A DNA stretch of 64,000 nucleotides. It comes from BNXB01 sp031556375. GTDB taxonomy: Bacteria > Bacteroidota > Bacteroidia > Bacteroidales > Azobacteroidaceae. A model generated the notes under the pieces. It saw nothing but the letters and a program-made list of their open reading frames with translations, had not been told where the DNA came from and did not search any database. The stretch covers positions 1-64,000 of the forward strand of contig JAVBTA010000044.1 in the NCBI GenBank assembly GCA_031556375.1, given 5' to 3'. A program made the position numbers and the translations under genes. This document shows, piece by piece, positions 60,485-64,000 of the stretch (position 1 is its first letter; each line of letters begins with the position of its first letter).

Positions 60485-61429
60485 ATGAAAAAAATATATT
60501 TATATGTCTTACTCGCTATTACAATCAGCTTATTTACAATAAGTTGCGAAAAAGACTTACCATTCCCTATTGATGAAGTAACAAAAGGGGTTGCTATTGA
60601 TATTACAAGGGTTGCCGGAAGCGACGGTGTCCTTTCCGATGGAAAAACAACCGGAAACTATCAGGTAACAATGGTCATACCTACTTATCAGGGAGATTAT
60701 TCAATGATGGACCATGCACAACTATTAGCAGTTTTGAACGACGGAAGTAAATCGACATCAAAGGTAGCTGTGGATAACATAACCTCTTTCCCTAGCACTA
60801 TAACAATTAATATCGCAGATGTATATAGTAAATTTGGGAAAACAGCTCCTGCTCTTGGTGAAACATTAACTTTCACTCCAAGTGTTGTACTAAAAAGCGG
60901 AGAGGTAATTCCTGGTTGGAATCAATATACAGGGGTTTACAACAATCAGGCATTTTCCGGTTGGAAAGTCGGTGAAAGAAATTTCTCCTATCGCGTACAA
61001 TATTCTGTAGTATGTCCTTTCGATCCTAGCTCAACATTTATCGGAACGTTCCAATGTGCAGAGGCATCCGGCTATGGTAATGACAAATACGCAGTCACAC
61101 TTTCCGCTTATGATGGAAAACCTTCATCTATTCCGGCCGGAGTAGATCCGAACAAATTATATGGTGTTAAAATCGATCCGATTTCTCCAAACATTTGGGA
61201 ACCAACTATTCCATACACATTAATCTGGATAAATACTGAAGATTTTTCAGTCGTTACAACAGATCAAGCAACAGGAGATAATTATCAGAATAATCCTACA
61301 ACCCCAATTGTATGGAGATTCAAAGATGCCTCTGTCTCGACTTGTACTCGCCAGATAAAATTCACAGCAACTCCAACTATTGTGGGAGTCGGAAGTTACA
61401 ATGCTTTTACATTTACAATAAAACCCTAA
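60485..61429 (+). CDS. Surface lipoprotein of SusC/D module C
   Basis: A 314-residue lipoprotein with lipobox TISCE (Cys21), then beta-rich Ig-like domains: GVAIDITRVAGSDGVLSDGKTTGNYQVTMVIPTYQG, followed by DYSMMDHAQLLAVLNDGSKSTSK and a C-terminal half with IGTFQCAEASGYGNDKYAVTLSAYD. I do not recognise a named family; it sits in the SusE/F position and is expected to be a surface glycan- or peptide-binding protein. Last gene of module C. Confidence 0.78.
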   Translation: MKKIYLYVLLAITISLFTISCEKDLPFPIDEVTKGVAIDITRVAGSDGVLSDGKTTGNYQVTMVIPTYQGDYSMMDHAQLLAVLNDGSKSTSKVAVDNITSFPSTITINIADVYSKFGKTAPALGETLTFTPSVVLKSGEVIPGWNQYTGVYNNQAFSGWKVGERNFSYRVQYSVVCPFDPSSTFIGTFQCAEASGYGNDKYAVTLSAYDGKPSSIPAGVDPNKLYGVKIDPISPNIWEPTIPYTLIWINTEDFSVVTTDQATGDNYQNNPTTPIVWRFKDASVSTCTRQIKFTATPTIVGVGSYNAFTFTIKP

Positions 61430-61465
61430 GTTATTTGTGATTTAAGTTTAATAAATTAGGGCAAG

Positions 61466-61499
61466 GAAAGGCTATTTCTCAATTGAGGGGTAGCCTTTC
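61466..61499 (+). terminator. Terminator after module C
   Basis: GAAAGGCTA (61466-61474) pairs with TAGCCTTTC (61491-61499), with inner CTC/GAG pairing around AATT, followed by TGTTT. Confidence 0.7.
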
Positions 61500-61568
61500 T
61501 GTTTACAGTGATTAGATATTCAAGGAGAGTTTTTTCTTTATTTGCAGTTTAACCTGAAAATATTCATG

Positions 61569-61576
61569 TACATTTG
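61569..61576 (+). promoter_or_regulatory. -7 box of the phospholipase gene
   Basis: TACATTTG matches TAnnTTTG, 16 bp before the ATG at 61593. The nearest TTTG (61541-61544) is 24 bp upstream, longer than the usual spacing. Confidence 0.4.
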
Positions 61577-61592
61577 CATAAACTTATGTACT

Positions 61593-62513
61593 ATGGATAG
61601 ACTTCTTCTATTATTGATTTTGTTATCCTTATCTTTCCAGAGAGTTTATTCCCAGGAAAACGACACTATCAAAGCCTCATGTTCGCATGATAGTACAACA
61701 ACGATGTCCTTACGTGAACGGGCGGCCGCGACCGCACGTTTATACCGACTTCAAGAAATAAAATCCGACGAAGACAGTATTATTAAAGCGAAAGAAAGGG
61801 AACCTGCCTTTGCCGCTTATAAAGACAACTATTTTATTACAGGAATACCTCTCAACAAACAAGTAAACCCACAAACTGCCGATGCAAAATTTCAACTCAG
61901 CATACGACAACGGATTTCGAATAGCGTCTTGCCTTTCAATTCATTCCTTTACCTGACTTATACTCAAAAAACATTCTGGGATATTTATGGTGAATCGAGT
62001 CCTTTTCGTGACTCAAATTACAACCCGGGAATCGGATTCGGGAAACATATATTCAATAAAGGTAAATTCTTAGGTACAGCATTCATACAAATAGAACATG
62101 AATCAAACGGACAGGGGGACTCTATCTTATCCAGAAGCTGGAATTACATGAGTTGTGCAGGGAAATTTTTCTTCAATCAATTATCTTCCGCACAATTGAA
62201 GTTTTGGATTCCATTCGTTGATGGTGGAGCAAATCAGGATCTGCTGGACTACAGGGGACTTCTTGATTTTTCTTTCAATACTTTAACTCCGAATAAATTA
62301 TGGTGGTTTACTACGGATATTAATCCAAGAAAAGGTTTTGGAAACGCAAATATCAATATAAGTCTCGGATATCGGCTTTCAAAAAAATACAATCAATACT
62401 TTTACGTCCAATTCTACAGTGGTTATTGCGAAGGGTTACTCGATTACAATAAATATTCCTGCATGCTAAGAGCAGGGTTCTGTATCAAACCGGATTTCTT
62501 CAGCTCATATTAA
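61593..62513 (+). CDS. Outer-membrane phospholipase A1
   Basis: A 306-residue outer-membrane lipase (OMPLA/PldA family) from the ATG at 61593; an in-frame start at 61542 would place a poor extension before the signal peptide MDRLLLLLILLSLSFQRVYSQ-type. The barrel is recognisable: FQLSIRQRISNSVLPFNSFLYLTYTQKTFWDIY, SSPFRDSNYNPGIGFGKHIF, and the active-site segment IQIEHESNGQGDSILSRSWNY, where His and Ser of H-x-S-N-G form the catalytic pair, as in E. coli His142/Ser144. It hydrolyses phospholipids that reach the outer leaflet. Confidence 0.92.
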   Translation: MDRLLLLLILLSLSFQRVYSQENDTIKASCSHDSTTTMSLRERAAATARLYRLQEIKSDEDSIIKAKEREPAFAAYKDNYFITGIPLNKQVNPQTADAKFQLSIRQRISNSVLPFNSFLYLTYTQKTFWDIYGESSPFRDSNYNPGIGFGKHIFNKGKFLGTAFIQIEHESNGQGDSILSRSWNYMSCAGKFFFNQLSSAQLKFWIPFVDGGANQDLLDYRGLLDFSFNTLTPNKLWWFTTDINPRKGFGNANINISLGYRLSKKYNQYFYVQFYSGYCEGLLDYNKYSCMLRAGFCIKPDFFSSY

Positions 62514-62541
62514 ATAACGTGAGTTCGAAATAATGAAATTC

Positions 62542-63999
62542 CTATTTCCTGATCACCTTGTAAGATTTGTCATTGTATTGTATCAGGTACGTTCCTTTGG
62601 CATAACTGCTCAAATCGATCGTTGTAGTGCCTTCCTGAGTCTTACAACTGCCTTTTACTGACCCGGTAATATCAGTTATTTTGATCATTTGATTAGCAAC
62701 GGTTCCCGATACTTTCAGGATGCCTGAAGTCGGGTTAGGATAAACAGCAACGACGGCTGCTGTGACATCTTCAACACCTGTCGGATAACTCACCGTGATC
62801 GTTTGTGTCAGTTCTCTCATACCGCAAGGGTGATCCATCGTGACAGTAAGGGTGCCTGTTCCTGCTGATAGCGTTCCAAAGGTTGCCCAGGTCTCGTTTT
62901 CTGTTTCTTTTCCTACCTCCGGAGAGAAAGTCACGCCTTCTTTATTGTAGCTCCATCTGTATTTTGTTACATCCTGGTAACCATCCACTTTGATATGGTA
63001 AGTTTTACCTACGGTTGCCGGATTGGGATACTCTGCCAGTTTTAGAGAACTTGGAAGGTAATCAGCGACCCATAGTTTAACTCGTTTACTGTATGCACTA
63101 GAAGTGACGCCATTGTAGTTACTACGTACTATTACATAATAACGTTCGTAATCCGTCAGTTTAACATCATTGATTGTGATCGTATTCGAGTTAGCTTCCA
63201 TCACACGGTTATTACCGCAATACCATTCGTAACTCAGGTTTTCACCTTCTACTTCAATACTCCATGTATAGCTACCATTGATACAAACTAAGGCATCTTC
63301 CAGATCTTTGATAATCTTCGGCACATAACAGGTACGGATCACATTCACCGCATAAGTCATTGTGGTCGTCAAGTCCTGAGCAGTAACCGCGATTGTAAGG
63401 TAGTTATCGCCCGGTTGAAGAGAGAACGTTCCGTTACCGGAAACACTGGCGCCCGCATTATTGGCAATACCTAACAAACTGATTTGTTCCGTTTCACAAG
63501 AAATGGTCATCATATAACTGGTACGGGCCGGATTGAAATCGGAAACAGCAGTACCATTCACTTTCAGATCTTTCAGGCTTGCATCCTGGTTCGCAACCGA
63601 GACTACAGTGACCGGTGTGCTCGTTGCTGTTCCACAAGTACCTGTAACCGTTACATAGTAATTGCCATTTTCGGTTTCATAAGCATTACCGATGGTCAGT
63701 TGGGAACTTGTAGTTCCTGAGTATTTACCCCCGTCTGCCAGGGTCGTAATTATACCATCCACATCTTTATACCACTGGTATTGCAGGTTATGACCTACAG
63801 CAACAAGGTTAATCAGTGTAACATTGGAACCCGGACGGATATAACCATTACTCAAAATAATATTACTGCTATTGTCTATCGCCGGTTGAGTCGCGACAGC
63901 TGTTGTCTGATAAACAGTAATAGTGCCCACAACAACAACACTGTCGCCACAAGCACTGGAAGCTGTGAAGGTCAATGTTTTACCATTATCACCATAAGC
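62542..63999 (-). CDS. Ig-like/cadherin-like protein with T9SS C-terminal sorting domain (truncated by window edge)
   Basis: Only the C-terminal 485 or so residues are visible; the frame is open to the right edge. Domains in order: an Ig-like module (YQWYKDVDGIITTLADGGKYSGTTSSQLTIGNAYETENGNYYV), a cadherin-like beta-sandwich (LKDLKVNGTAVSDFNPARTSYMM ... TYAVNVIR), a second Ig-like module (LSYEWYCGNNRVMEANSNTITINDVKLTDYERYYVIVRS), a PKD-like domain, and a type A C-terminal sorting domain (VYPNPTSGILKVSG ... DLSSYAKGTYLIQYNDKSYKVIRK). The last domain directs export by the type IX secretion system. Probably a large surface or secreted adhesin; the N-terminal part is outside the window. Confidence 0.85.
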   Translation of the reverse strand, partial: AYGDNGKTLTFTASSACGDSVVVVGTITVYQTTAVATQPAIDNSSNIILSNGYIRPGSNVTLINLVAVGHNLQYQWYKDVDGIITTLADGGKYSGTTSSQLTIGNAYETENGNYYVTVTGTCGTATSTPVTVVSVANQDASLKDLKVNGTAVSDFNPARTSYMMTISCETEQISLLGIANNAGASVSGNGTFSLQPGDNYLTIAVTAQDLTTTMTYAVNVIRTCYVPKIIKDLEDALVCINGSYTWSIEVEGENLSYEWYCGNNRVMEANSNTITINDVKLTDYERYYVIVRSNYNGVTSSAYSKRVKLWVADYLPSSLKLAEYPNPATVGKTYHIKVDGYQDVTKYRWSYNKEGVTFSPEVGKETENETWATFGTLSAGTGTLTVTMDHPCGMRELTQTITVSYPTGVEDVTAAVVAVYPNPTSGILKVSGTVANQMIKITDITGSVKGSCKTQEGTTTIDLSSYAKGTYLIQYNDKSYKVIRK

Positions 64000-64000
64000 C

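Overview
The window reads as a Bacteroidales (Bacteroidota) chromosome with no RNA genes, CRISPR arrays or insertion sequences visible. Supporting evidence: four SusC/SusD outer-membrane pairs, an ECF sigma/FecR anti-sigma pair, lipoprotein-rich enzyme loci, Bacteroidetes-type -7 boxes (TAnnTTTG) in front of many genes, and a T9SS-type C-terminal domain at the right edge. The MKRLTLLLACF-type SusC leaders recall Parabacteroides and relatives, but the genus is not settled by this window.

Layout. 1-6.4 kb: a GC-richer DUF1254/DUF1214 fragment, small accessory genes (YkvA-like, DUF1801, YgbA-like), a two-component system with a PepSY-like periplasmic protein that appears to share its operator, a C-terminally short RteC-like protein next to a small membrane protein, and a TetR regulator with its own palindrome. 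6.4-9.4 kb: a structured intergenic element, a DUF1080 lipoprotein, mscL, a 28-residue lipoprotein-like ORF and gapA. 9.5-24 kb: a polysaccharide utilization locus (PUL) with ECF sigma, FecR anti-sigma, STN-SusC, SusD, GH89, serine-type sulfatase and GH101-like enzyme. Together these point to sulfated mucin-type O-glycans. 24-36 kb: DUF2541-like gene, GH172, two large GH2 beta-galactosidase-like enzymes, a thioredoxin-fold lipid/envelope protein and an M24 aminopeptidase. 36-45 kb: a housekeeping block with YceI, coaX, an outer-membrane protein, lptC, a CorC/HlyC-like CBS protein, a PpiD/SurA-like foldase, rlmN and pdxA.

45-61.4 kb is the most striking part: three SusC/SusD/surface-lipoprotein modules with almost identical 5' leaders. 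Module A points left and module B right. They are separated by a 332-bp spacer bounded by inverted repeats of about 148 bp, and the spacer carries one clear promoter that faces B. Module C lies downstream of B behind a terminator, has the same leader but no visible promoter. This is the architecture of an invertible-promoter SusC/D shufflon: B would be ON and A and C OFF in the sequenced orientation. No recombinase gene lies in the window.

61.5-64 kb: a phospholipase A1 (OMPLA) and the C-terminal part of a large Ig-like/cadherin-like T9SS cargo protein running off the right edge.
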